A stretch of DNA of 64,000 nucleotides from Ramazzottius varieornatus (lineage: Eukaryota; Tardigrada; Eutardigrada; Parachela; Ramazzottiidae). Made by a program: the position numbers and the translations under genes. The DNA lies in NCBI GenBank assembly GCA_001949185.1, contig BDGG01000010.1, positions 1,621,773-1,685,772 on the forward strand, read 5' to 3'. This document shows, piece by piece, positions 48,510 through 59,025 of this stretch (the stretch's first letter is position 1; each line of letters begins with the position of its first letter). The notes beneath the pieces were generated by a model. It ran no database searches, was not told where the DNA came from, and worked only from the letters and a program-made list of their open reading frames with translations.

Positions 48510-49413
48510 ACTGTCCAGTATGGGCGGCGGATGCGGTCAGCGTAAAAAGCAGCTATCATATGTTTTGATAGGTATCATAACATGTAGGTGGTTGTTTCGA
48601 TAGCTATCAAAACCAGTACCTATCACTTAGTGTAGTTATCCATGCAACAAGATGTCAGTTTCGGTATCTATCGAAATAACAAGCTATCAGTTTTGGTAGC
48701 TTTCAAAATGACAACCTGTTTTGTTTTTGCACCTACTTGTGCATCTGGTACAAATTTGGCCTACTTCGAAAAAGTCGATTTCTATTTGCGCCGTTAAATG
48801 GAAGTATAGAAACGTCACATGGAAGTCAGAAATAACCAATATAGTAAGAAATAACCAATATATTTCTAATATTTCTGTGTTCGTGTGGTTCGAAGTAGGC
48901 CAAATTCGAGCCTACTGGTCCAAAGTTACACAAGTGGGTGCCAAAACAAGTAGGTTGTCGTTTTGATAGCTACCAAAACTAATAGCTTTTTGTTTCGATA
49001 GGTACCGAAACTAATAGCTGGTTGAATGGATAGCTAAATAAACTGATAGGTACTGGTTTCGATAGCTATCGGAACAACCACCTACAGTCCTACCTGCGAG
49101 ATGTGACAACTGCTTTTTCTGCGACTGAACATCAGTTTTGAACGGGAATACTCGCAAAACGTCACCCATACGATTAGCTGATCTTGATCAAGTAATCAAG
49201 TGTGCAACAGATCAGCTGATCGGTCTACGGCGAACAGAGTGGCGAGCAGTCTCGTGGACATATGAACCGTCCAAAAATGAAATCGGGCGATTGAACTGTC
49301 ACATCTCGCAGGTAGGACTGTACATGTTATGATAACCATCAAAACATGTAGCTACCACTTTCTATAGCTACTTTTTACGGTGAATGCGTCCGCTGCCTAT
49401 AGCCCAGAGTGCC
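48510..49413. repeat. Foldback element with long inverted arms (interrupted by a second MITE)
   Basis: The left end ACTGTCCAGTATGGGCGGCG...GCGTAAAAAGCAGCTATCAT is mirrored imperfectly by the right end ATAGCTACTTTTTACGG...GTCCGCTGCCTATAG. Further in, CATGTAGGTGGTTGTTTCGA and its complement, repeated GATAGCTATC-type units, and TTTGGCCTACTTCGAA against TTCGAAGTAGGCCAAA continue the arms almost to the centre. No ORF of note, so non-autonomous. The right arm is split by the inserted element at 49083-49322. Confidence 0.75.
49083..49322. mobile_element. Nested 236-bp MITE with 24-bp perfect terminal inverted repeats and TA duplication
   Basis: 49085-49320 begins CAGTCCTACCTGCGAG and ends with its exact complement; the terminal repeats are identical for 24 bp. 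It is bounded by TA at 49083-49084 and TA at 49321-49322. Removing it with one TA restores the interrupted arm of the foldback element (ACCTACATGTTATGAT). CAGT ends and TA duplication fit a Tc1/mariner-type non-autonomous element. Confidence 0.85.
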
Positions 49414-49484
49414 GTGACTGCCGTCCCTCGTCTCTCGACAAAGGCACAAAGCACTGCTTGAAATGCTTGGGATCAATGGTGCTC

Positions 49485-49620
49485 GGACAGGTCAAAGGTC
49501 ATTTTAAAAACGGAGCAAGGTCAAAGTCAAGTGCGTGACCTACTGTCAGCACCATGGTCACCTTGAGGTCGCACCTCTCATGTTCTGATTGGCCACTTTT
49601 CTGAACTGTATAAACTTAAC
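49485..49620 (+). promoter_or_regulatory. Promoter-like cluster: two DR1 nuclear-receptor sites, inverted CCAAT and TATAAA
   Basis: A perfect DR1 (AGGTCAAAGGTCA, 49489-49501) is followed by a second near-consensus DR1 (AGGTCAAAGTCA, 49518-49529), then half-sites TGACCT (49536) and GGTCACCTTGAGGTC (about 49556-49570), an inverted CCAAT (CTGATTGG, 49585-49592) and TATAAA (49609-49614). Order and spacing are promoter-like for transcription rightward. Downstream there are only a 12-codon ORF (ATG 49630) and a 66-codon ORF (49698-49898), neither recognisable. Confidence 0.5.
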
Positions 49621-50316
49621 CGCCAGAGAATGCTCAAAGTTACCTTCATGCACGCAGTGGTGTTCTAGGAAACTGTCGATTATTTCCCAGTGCGGGATTG
49701 TCGTTCTTAAAATATTACACCCACAACTGGGTGAAATGTTTCACAGACCAAGTTAATATATACTTACCTAGAACTCAAACTCATCGTAGTACACAGGAGA
49801 TTTTTGATTTCCCCTACACTAGTTTAATCCATTTATCTCGCCCAGGCACAGTCTTTGTTCAACGGTACTGGTACTCGTTGGTACAGCAAATAGAGTAATC
49901 AGAAACTATTGTAGAGCAAAGATCTAAAGGCCCGAAAATTTTCCTGGTTCGATTCATCTTACTGAAGGTTTTGTTTGATGTTCCAATCAATCTTGTTTGT
50001 TCCAGCCATGCGAGAGTCAAACCCACACCCTCCGTGATTGGTGATTACTGTGGAAGGCTGATTGAAAGAGTCGCTGTTTGATCAAATAAAAGTCGTGAAG
50101 TTGAGAAGGCGCAGCCTTATCTCGCGCACAAAGGACCTTTCATGATGGATAGGACTCGTTCACACGCGGTGCGAATGTGGAATTTGAATACCATCTGACG
50201 GCCCGCAATTACGAGAATTTCGGTTTTTTGTAATTAATGCAGTATTGTGGCCCGATTAATGGACCCTTAGTCAAAGCGGTCAGGATGCCACTGCCCCTTT
50301 TTCATAATAACCTTTG

Positions 50317-50556
50317 TCATTGCTTCGGATCATGATGCGAAGTAACGATCCGCACGTTGTGGCCCTTGGTTTGCAAAGCGACGGCAGCATCCACAATCAG
50401 GCGCTGTGCTCCACCGATGCCGAGATCAGGATGGACGAACACGACGTCCAGAGGGCTGGCAGTCGTTAGGTAATAGTGTGAAAAGTCGTTGCTGGCCTGG
50501 GAGAGAAACATCAGCTCATCGTTATTAGATCTCGCTTTCCACTTCCGTGCTCCCAC
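50317..50556 (-). pseudogene. ALG2: Truncated ALG2 fragment (5' part only)
   Basis: The frame contains [40 protein letters not shown] and HDP. This is the N-terminal glycosyltransferase segment of ALG2, the alpha-1,3/1,6-mannosyltransferase of lipid-linked oligosaccharide assembly. The frame ends in TGA exactly where ALG2 normally has Cys after DPxH. No in-frame GT donor precedes the stop, and none of the remaining about 350 residues is found in the 4 kb downstream on this strand. Either a decayed or partial duplicate, or a first exon with a non-canonical donor. The family match is secure; its status is inferred. Confidence 0.65.
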
Positions 50557-51217
50557 TTACGCGTTGACAGCAATCACTGGTGTGGTTTGTCGCTTCGCCT
50601 CCACCCAGAAACTGACACCAGCGATCAGAAACAAGAAAACGATGTACATTAAGGTGAAGCATATCCTGGTGTACTGCTTCTCCCTTTCAAAGATAGTATA
50701 TCCGTGTGAATGAACGCCTGAAAGAATATTACTTGCTAGAGCGTCACTTCCTACAGCAAAAATAGCGGCTATCGCAGCGGTTGTGGGGAAAAATTCCAGG
50801 GGAAGGATCCATGCTTAGCCCATAGTTATCATACTCTTGTGCCTGAAGAGCTTCTAGAACTAAAACACTAGTAAAGATGAAGAAGAACCGGGAAGAAGAA
50901 GACGACGAACTTATGGAAGACACAGTTGAACAGTGTTATCACAGACGTGTGGTTCTTCCGGCAGCCAATCTCGCGGTAACAACTATTTCACCGTACCGGC
51001 CACGGTGTACCCGCAGCATGGGCTGCGGTGTCCGGCACTGCTACTGCGCTTGTGGTTTGAGCTGTTTCTACACCGCAAAAGCCAGTGGGCGACAATATAA
51101 TAGTCGCGAAACAGTCCCTCTGGGTGACACGCCTCTCCAGTAAGCAAACAACCATTACCGGGGCGAGTAAAAATAAATGGATGGACTTAGTCTGTCGGTT
51201 AGCCTTGCGCTGCTGAA

Positions 51218-51314
51218 TTGATTGAGTGCAGGGATGTGCACACGAATTTTCCGACGAAGTGCTTTTTTGTCACCCTTGCCAAGGGCCAGAGGTGGGCGGA
51301 TAGGTTTTCACTCC
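51218..51314 (+). repeat. Dispersed repeat, copy 1
   Basis: About 95 bp, including TTGATTGAGTGCAGGGATGT, GAATTTTCCGACGAAG and TTTTTTGTCACCCTTGCCA, match the reverse complement of 58348-58446 at most positions. Non-coding, probably part of an interspersed element. Confidence 0.75.
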
Positions 51315-53702
51315 AAGAATAAAAACCATGTGTCTTTACATTCGTAGAATTATATTAGTAGAATTTATAGAAATCTATTGCAGAATGCCACGGATGGGTG
51401 AAGAGCTATTAGGCGTGGAAGAAACAGCTGGAAGCTACAAGAAAGCACACATCATGAACGGACACAGCAAGGGAATTGATACCGTAGATCTTGCTAGACC
51501 AAAAACCTCAAAGAACATTTAACCAGTCAGGCAAACATTGCACGTAAATAATAAGCCAAGCGGCGAAAATGAATATTCGCACTGGAAAAAGGACGCTCCG
51601 TACGCTTTCAGCTAGCCGCAAAACGAAGTGAAATGGCCCTAATCGAAGTCAAGCTCTTCCACATCGACGTATCCATATTCATCCAGTGAGACTTCTTCGG
51701 GGTCCTCCATCTCAGCCAACTTGATGCGATCATTGGGTTCAGTATCACACACGGTTAGCCCAGCGTGTCATTGACTACCTGATTATGTACTCATGGCGCA
51801 AATCTGTTTAACTGATTGACAGCTGACCGTTGATTGGCCGATCTGCCGCATCCTCACTACCCGGGACGGATTCACGCGTACGACTGTGCGGAGGATCGAA
51901 CATACTGAGGTTCAAGAATCCTGTCAGTTGATCTTCCCCCGTAGCGGGATGATCGAAAGCTGATCTTAACTTTCTAAAACGGCCAAGTTGACCCGCCTCG
52001 CGAACTAAGAACTATGGCCGTAAAAGAATCCATAAGAAATGTTGGATGGGTTGGCCAGGAGGCTAGATGTAACACCCATCGGTAGATAAAACAGAGCTTA
52101 GATTCTGTGAGCTTCGAGCAATGCAAGAGTTTCGGTGAGTTCTCACATAGTGTTGTTGGTGATGGCGGCTCAGCAAATTTACAAACGAGGCTTCCAGTGT
52201 ATGTAGTCAGTTAAAGGCTGGCGCGACATTACTTTATGATTTCTTAGTCTACTAGTGATGTGGGCATAAGGGTATCCCGACCTAATATAATTTTGATTTA
52301 ATAAAGCCACTGGCAGAGCTCGAAGCCAGGGAACTTTCCTCCCTACATACTTTTATCGTTTAACTAAATCTTCTTCACATCCAGCAAAAGATAGATCGAA
52401 ATTCGACGAACTCGACACACAGAGCGTTCGGAAGCGCAAGAAAGGGCCTTGAAAAGCAGACAGCATCGCCTTCAGCAATGAGCGTTGCGAGTATGCAGGT
52501 GGATCGCCAGACTCGTTTACCTGCACTATCCAATCAAACGAAGTTGACAATCAATGTATCGCCCTGAACGCTGATCAATATACGGTGATGTGCAGGTGCG
52601 TGACGCGTAATGATCCAACCCAACAGCGCACTGCGCAGAGTCGCACGCTTTTGCTAGACGCAAATCAAGTCTTATTTTAATCAACCAAAGACGAAATCGC
52701 ATATTCATAATCTTAGTATGGAGCGCCTTTCGAGTTGATTTTAATACAATATATTCAGCTCTGGATTCCATCTAATTTAACACTAATAGATATCCTGCCT
52801 CCTTCGAGGCATCTAATAAATGTTATTATAATATATTATATGCCAAAGGCATCTAATAAGTTCTAATTTAATATAATATTCATACCTGCCAACATCACTA
52901 AAGTCTACTCTGCTACCGCGGTTTTGTTACCGCCGATGCAGTGAGGCTATCACGTAATGCCCGCAGAGCTTACTAATGAACCTTGCGTGCGACTTGATAA
53001 CCCCATGTTATCCTATGTCATCCCATGTCAGAGCACTTCAGGTGGTCTAACATGGGAATTCTGGGCACGAGCTGTCGTTGTGGAGCTGGTTTTGTTCGTA
53101 AGTTTTTGTTTGAACCCCTCTGCTGAACTTTGCCCATTGAAGGGCAAAGTACAATACTAGTGGAGATAAGCTTGTGAATCGAATGTGACTTAAGAGAAGC
53201 CAAAGTAGGTCACAAATAAAGGAGATAAGGCTACAGCATTGCATTCTGAGTCACAGGGAGTAATTCAGTGGTTGGGGACTTGGGATACGCGCTGCCATCA
53301 TCCCAGTTCCCGTTTACTTCCGTTTTACCCTCCCTCGGCGGCAACAGCACGGGTCGACTAGGGCCGGAAATGGTGGAAAAACGACCACCCTAAATGGCTC
53401 TGACATACAAGAGGTGGGCATTTCCATTCCGAAAGAACAGGGTGGGAACGGCAGGATGGAAAAGCTGGGATAGGGTGGGATTACTGGTTTTCCGTGACAT
53501 CAAACCCGCAAACCACAAGTTCTAAAAGTTCCTGGTGTCTCTTTCAAGGGTTGCAAGTTAACCACCTCATTTGTACACAAGAGAGTAGCATTCCCTCCCA
53601 TCTCGGCTACACACCGTCAGCCAGTGCAATCATGGCATGCCAAGAACATTACTCTATAACGTCAGTATATCAAAACTGACAGAAGACATTAGTTCAAAGG
53701 TC

Positions 53703-53746
53703 CCAGGTACTGGAATTACCTGGGGCGGTGCGGCAGTGCACCGCCC
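53703..53746. repeat. Two tandem perfect hairpins
   Basis: CCAGGTA pairs with TACCTGG (53703-53723), and directly abutting it GGGCGGTGC pairs with GCACCGCCC around a 6-base loop (53723-53746). No U-run follows. Confidence 0.5.
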
Positions 53747-54329
53747 TAGGTTCAGAAACAGCGAAGTCCATTAGCTGTGCTATTCCAGTAGGGAAGGAAA
53801 TCGCATTGTTGAGGTCTGATTCGCACACTCCATAGTACTTTCATAAATTTGATAGAGAGTCAGAGAGGAAATTTGTACGAATTCGACTTTCGTGCCCCGT
53901 TTCGACCTTTCAAAGCACTTCAAACTGGAAACGACATACAAGGAGCAGATAGTGCGTTGAATTATCTATAAAACTGTATCATCCGAAATTTTATCCAAGG
54001 TCTTCAAAGAGAGCAGATGTGGATAGAAACAGAGAACCTTCAAAACCTGACCAGTGGCCGCTCCTATTGACCATGTGTGGGAGAGGAGCCTGTTTTTCTC
54101 GCTCTTCCTACTCGCACGCAGAGCCTGCTCGCTCTGTGTGCCTTATCTCAATGGGGAGATAGATTCTGGCAGGTTTTTTGCTACCTTCTCCTGCTACCAT
54201 CACATGACTTGTGGCCACTAACCAAGCAAGGGATGCTTGCACAGCACTAACGCGGTGGAATGGCTCACCCATAGAGCTTCTTCATAACGCACACAGAGAT
54301 CGCCAACTGTTCGACGTATCTTCAACGGA

Positions 54330-54608
54330 TTACCCAACCTCGACGGTCTTGCACTGTCCAACCTTGATAAGGTTCTGATCTCGGAAATGGAGGTGGCAGA
54401 TTTGCTGTGTTGTAGATTACAGTAGTTCTCCATTCTCGCCCAGTCTACGGCTGAACTGAACCCACGCAGCCCGACGAGTACCATCACTGACAGCACATGG
54501 GAATTGGAAGAAATGAATTTGCGAATTGTCTTTACCAAATCGATTCATACAAGTCGCAGCAAAACAGCAAGCACCAGAGTAAGATTTATCCGAAGACACC
54601 TCGGCCAC
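54330..54608 (-). pseudogene. THAP zinc-finger remnant with in-frame stop
   Basis: From ATG 54606-54608 the frame reads through the start of a C2CH THAP domain: GACCFAATCMNRFGKDNSQ, then IHFFQFPCAVSDGTRRAAW. It meets TAA at about 54417, and in the same frame continues with QQICHLHFRDQ, the closing CxxH-F of the THAP finger. Every landmark (CxxxC, the FxFP turn, the Trp, CxxHF) is in order, so the stop breaks an otherwise intact domain. A further stop follows near 54330. THAP domains bind DNA in P-element-type transposases and in host factors derived from them; a transposon origin is likely but no transposase core is visible nearby. Confidence 0.7.
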
Positions 54609-56344
54609 GATTGAAAGCGCGAGAACTAAATTAATGATGTACTATAACTGAGATCCTTTTTGATGGACACTGCCCGCATGCGCAGGCATGCTACAGTTCC
54701 AGTCTATTACAGTGGCGCGCAGAACCTATCAATCTGATGTTATGTATTGCGTACAAGACTCGAAAAATGCTCGAAGCATTTTTAGCGGTCATCATTTTAT
54801 GGAGTGTGAGATTGAGGCCTCAAACTCACTTCCTTTTATCTCGTACGTGCGGCCACTATTAGGCAACGCTTAAAAATGCACTGGAAACAGTAAATCTCAT
54901 TTCAATTTTCACTGCTCCGCTTACGCAAGGACAGTCGCAGCATTTCGATATTCTTGTTTCTATTCAGAAGCAGATATCAGAAAAGGTTCACTGAAAGACG
55001 ACACGCGCCACTGCAGATAAGTGGCTCTACGTATCACCGCTTCGCGACGCTACACCCAAGTTTCCCGGTCTTGACCGAAAACCCTCGAATTGCATGAAAA
55101 CGCGCGAACCGTCAGACTAAATTCAAATTGATGACTGTCCAGAAGTGTGCTCGACCCTCACTTTCTTACGAAACTGAAACAAGCTGCTTGAATTAACTCC
55201 ATCTGTAGCGACGGCCATGGGGTCGACAAAATCACAAAATACATTTAACGTTCGCGACACGAATAAATTACAGGACTGCAGAAACAGTGCAACTCCGGTT
55301 TTAGTATCTACAACAGAAGATATACGATATTCCAAAAGGTATTCGAAACTCCAAAATCTATGGACGGTGGTCTTGAACTCCAGTTTTCAGTTAGACGAGA
55401 CGACAGCGCTACGGGTGGGCCCCATCATCTGCAAAGTTTTGCCGGTACCGCGACCTCCATTTGTTGATCGCATCAGAATTTCCGAATTTCCGACGTCACG
55501 TCTTCTAGTCCACAAGATCGACGTCAGCATAAAACTATCATACCTGGAACTCTGTGATCAATATTCCGGTATGATTGGTCCATAAAAGCACCGAACAAAT
55601 TCATCATCAACCTTCTCAAGGCGCAAACATTCCGAAAAAAGTTAGATTGAGCATTGCTTCAAATTGTCATGTTCGGGCGCGTGAGAATCGATAGGAGATG
55701 GTCAGGATAATTTTACCGGTCCTGCGTCCGGGTGTACTTCCTGTGTTATTAGCTTACAGAGCAGTACATTGTGTGCCTTCGAAAACGCGTTTGAACTGCG
55801 GATTGTACTCGTTGGCCAAATAATCCACTATACAACCACTAATGACTCAGCACAGGCTGACTATGTGAAGCATCGTTATCTGAATCGTTTTTGTCACGTG
55901 CACTTGAGAAAACCGCTTTGATGCCCTCCAGTGCGGCGACCCGTCCAGATTTGTTCGTGGAGAAGAAACCATGCAACACTTGAGTTACCTAACAAAGTTC
56001 TACAGTGATACACCGCTCATCGTGAAAGGTTTGATTCCAAAAGGAGAGTCTTAATATTTCTACAGTCGCGCTCTAGATATATCGAATTATGGCACAAGAA
56101 TTATTTCACTCAATGGCTTGCTAGCCTACCTTTGGGCAACAGTACCCGTTAGGGTGCCGCCCCGCGAGTCTCGTGTTAAACCTTTACCCGTGTGCAGCTT
56201 TTCGTCTGCGTGCTAGCTGCGGAGTTTCGGCTAGACTGAATACCATACATTGACAAGTGTGCCTTACTTATCGCCCTTGCACAGTATACACAGCGGGAAT
56301 CTGTTCAAACATATCATTGCGCAAACTGAATCAAGCAGCGTCTG
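54609..56344. other. Interval without a recognised gene
   Basis: A + strand ORF at 55217-55585 (122 codons, starting MGSTKSQNTFNVRDTNKLQD) and several shorter ones occur on both strands, none with a recognisable domain. No RNA gene seen. Confidence 0.3.
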
Positions 56345-56466
56345 GTACTGTATGCTCTCCCGAAATTCACGTACGTCACTGACTCTCAAATCATTGGGGT
56401 CTTACCGTGGCGAAAATACACTCTGAATGGAGTGACGTACGTGAATTTCGGGAGAGTATACAGTAC
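56345..56466. repeat. 122-bp palindromic mini-element
   Basis: The left arm GTACTGTATGCTCTCCCGAA...CGTACGTCACT (56345-56380) and the right arm (56431-56466) are reverse complements with one mismatch over about 36 bp, separated by a 50-bp spacer. The structure fits a very short MITE; it has no ORF. Confidence 0.75.
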
Positions 56467-56520
56467 AGTCAACATGTGCTCGTGCTGCCCTGTCAAACAA
56501 TTGACCTTGCATTCTGGGAG

Positions 56521-58268
56521 TACAGTGTAGGCAAATAAGCTACTCTAAAAGTGGGTTGGACTATCGACAGTGAAGACACCGAACCAAAAACTATTCTAAA
56601 CGAGACAGCTTTCCTTTATGGTTGATTACAGCAGTTGATCAAACATACACACACACTCCACAGCTGACTGCCCAAATGACAGGCAACATGTTACGTAACA
56701 CCCGGCAAAACGTTCAGGCTGGTCTGAAAGTTCTCTTCTTGGACATCTATCCATCTGTCCCAACTCGTCGTACTCGGCTTTGGAAATCCATATCCGTTGG
56801 AAAGTTGACAGCGAAGCCAGGATAGAACCACCGATCCAAGGACTGTACAAGATGGCACCAGGAAAGCCTGTCGATCCAGACCTTGTTGGTCTTGTTTTCA
56901 GGTGTTTTGCACAAAACAACAGGAATTACAGCGTAGTTGGACGGCTCGTGGGAAAGAGCTACAAGTGGGTACAGAATATCATCGTTAATTACGATGAATC
57001 AACGAAAAGCGCAAAGTTGCCAAGCCAAAAGGAAGACCTCGTGCGACGACCACTGAGCAGGACGCCGATTTGTTGGGATTCGTCTAGGCGAATCGAGAGC
57101 TTAGCGGCGCCAAGATTGCTGTGGAAGTTGGACTATGTCGCAAGACACTATTAAACCGTCTGCGAGATTTTAAGGCCCGCCGATCCAAAGCTGTCCTGGA
57201 TGAGGTCACCCAGGAGCATAAGGACAATCGCGTCTTCTGGTGCCTTATTCAGCGGGAGCTTCTTCTGGAGAACCCTACAATGTTCCACGAAGTCATTTTC
57301 AGCGGTGAAGTCCGTTTCAATTTGCATGGTGGCAAGATTGAGGTGATCATATTTATTATTTATCGTATTCACTATATTTATTATATTTAATTTATTTATT
57401 TTATTCATTGTATTTATTTTATTTATTTTTCTATTCTATTTTTTCTATTTATTTTAGTGCTGGTATTTGAAAGGGGAGAATCGTCAGAATAAGGACTTGC
57501 AAGTTCTGTTGCCAGTCGCATCAAGGGCAGGATATTGCTGTGGGGCGCTATCACCGCGACCGGACCTGTAGCGTTGATCAGGGTAGATGGTCGGATTAAT
57601 TCTGACGTATATGAGGATACGTTGTTTGAGCGTCTGCTGCCTTTCTTGGATAAGCATGGACGGGATCTGACATTTCAGCAAGACAAATATCCAATCCACA
57701 CTTCCAGAAAGATGGGGCAATTCTTTTGGAGGAAAGAAATAGAAGTAAGTCTTGCATTTCTAATTTCACATCGTTTACTTATCAAATTTTGAACGCACTT
57801 TCGAATATATAAGTCTACAGTCTGTCTATCTTAGGTTTTGGCATGGCCTTCAAGATCTCCGGATCTTAATGTCATCGAAAATGTCTGGAGAAAAATGAAT
57901 ATGTATATTTGTGACCGAAGACCGAAAAATCTGGTGGAGCTGGACACTCTTATCCAAGAAGCGTGGAAAGCGATCGTGACTCCCGAGTACTGCAGCAACC
58001 TGGTGAATTCGATGTTCGATAGAACGACTGATTATATTAATAATTCCGGTGCTCGCACTTCTTACTAACCCCATGATTTCAGTTTTACAGGTCGACTTTC
58101 TTGTTTTACCTCATATAGTTTCGTGTTTCATGTTTGTGACGTTCTGGTTTTATGATCAAATTTCATCCAACTGAATTGCCGCTGAATGTTATTTATTGGC
58201 CCATAGTACTTTGATGTACGCCCATAACTGCCGCCCCCTTTTAGAGTAGCTTATTTTCCTACGCTGTA
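56521..58268 (+). mobile_element. Tc1/mariner element, degenerate
   Basis: The left end CAGTGTAGGCAAATAAGC and the right end ...GCTTATTTTCCTACGCTG are inverted repeats of about 40 bp sharing AATAAGCTACTCTAAAAG. TA lies immediately outside each (56521-56522 and 58267-58268), the expected target duplication. The element is about 1.75 kb and contains the decayed transposase at 56850-58068. Confidence 0.9.
56850..58068 (+). pseudogene. Tc1-like transposase, inactivated
   Basis: An N-terminal helix-turn-helix region ([20 protein letters not shown]) shifts frame near 57015 into a GRPR motif (KPKGRPRATT), then meets TAG near 57086 before continuing (RKTLLNRLRDFKARRSK). The first catalytic Asp is lost: the usual FSDExRF is FSGEVRFNLHG. 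The second (DLTFQQDKYPIHTS) and the Glu (WPSRSPDLNVIENVW) remain, 34 residues apart if the short AT-rich insert at about 57745-57834 is spliced out (GTAAGT...TTAG). A second AT-rich insert, about 57342-57456, also ends in TTTTAG. Another frame change lies near 57520. This copy cannot be autonomous. Confidence 0.85.
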
Positions 58269-59025
58269 CCTGAGCTTGATCCGGACAGGGGACAGCCAGC
58301 AGTCGCAATCCCGCGCTTCGACAAAAATAGACCAAAACCACGTTCTCCATGCTAGGGGTGAAAACCCGCTCGCCCGTCCCCTGGCAAGGGTGACAAAAAA
58401 TCCCTTCGTCCGAAAATTCCTGTGCACACCACTGATTGAGTGCATGGCCGCATCCGCATGCTAAGGTTTAACAGTAGCAGCACATCATTGCCAATTTGCC
58501 AGTTTCATTGCTTAGCATACATGAGTTGCTAAAGGGGGCCTTGCCGTAACGTCAAATACACTGATTGAGCGATTGATTGATTACGTTCCGTTAATAAATA
58601 GGTAGGACCAATATGGTATACGTCATACGTTGATTATATACCGTACGTAATGTGATGTAATCCACTAAAAAAAACTCAAAATGAGCTCTTCATTCAATCA
58701 AAGAATGCTAGCAACAAACGAAAACCGTCAAACACAAGTAACCATTTGGGCCGCAAAAACCGCGAGCGATGGTTTGAACCGGGTGTCTCTACGTACACCA
58801 CGTACACAATGCTGACTGTTCGATAATGACTAATCACACGCCGTTTTCGACGGCTTGCGGTTTTGGTAGGCCACGTGCAAGTGGAGGCCCCTTTTAGCAG
58901 CTCGTCACTGGTGCTTATTACTCCCTATTTGTGGTTTTCCATGGATTTTCTCTGGAATATTCGGATTTCGGACAGTTCGTGATGGTTTTGTTACTTTTGA
59001 TAGCCTCGTAATTGGAAGGAGTGAG
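58269..59025. other. Intergenic upstream of EXOC6
   Basis: It contains the second copy of the dispersed repeat (58348-58446) and should contain the EXOC6 promoter. No coding signal. Confidence 0.45.
58348..58446 (-). repeat. Dispersed repeat, copy 2 (inverted relative to copy 1)
   Basis: The reverse complement reads AATTTTCGGACGAAGGGA and TTTTTTGTCACCCTTGCCA, matching 51218-51314 over about 95 bp with scattered mismatches. It starts 80 bp beyond the mariner element's right end. Confidence 0.75.

Larger units (their letters stand above)
50557..54329. other. Repeat-bearing interval without a confirmed gene
   Basis: On the minus strand, 51641-51772 is an open stretch of about 42 codons ending in an acidic tail (SLDEYGYVDVEELDFD). 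It looks like a last exon but I cannot attach it to anything. 51218-51314 is a copy of a dispersed repeat. 52790-52890 has two imperfect copies of an AT-rich GCATCTAATAA unit. Two tandem perfect hairpins lie at 53703-53746. The rest shows no coding signal. Confidence 0.35.

Noticed and set aside
50877-51143. Cys-rich 88-codon ORF (RSMGCGVRHCYCACGLSCFY)
   Set aside because: It looked like a small cysteine-rich peptide, but has no signal peptide, no family match, and sits in repeat-bearing sequence.
55390-55520. Minus-strand GGRGTGKT as a P-loop ATPase fragment
   Set aside because: The motif is isolated in a short frame with no Walker B or flanking homology; chance is more likely.
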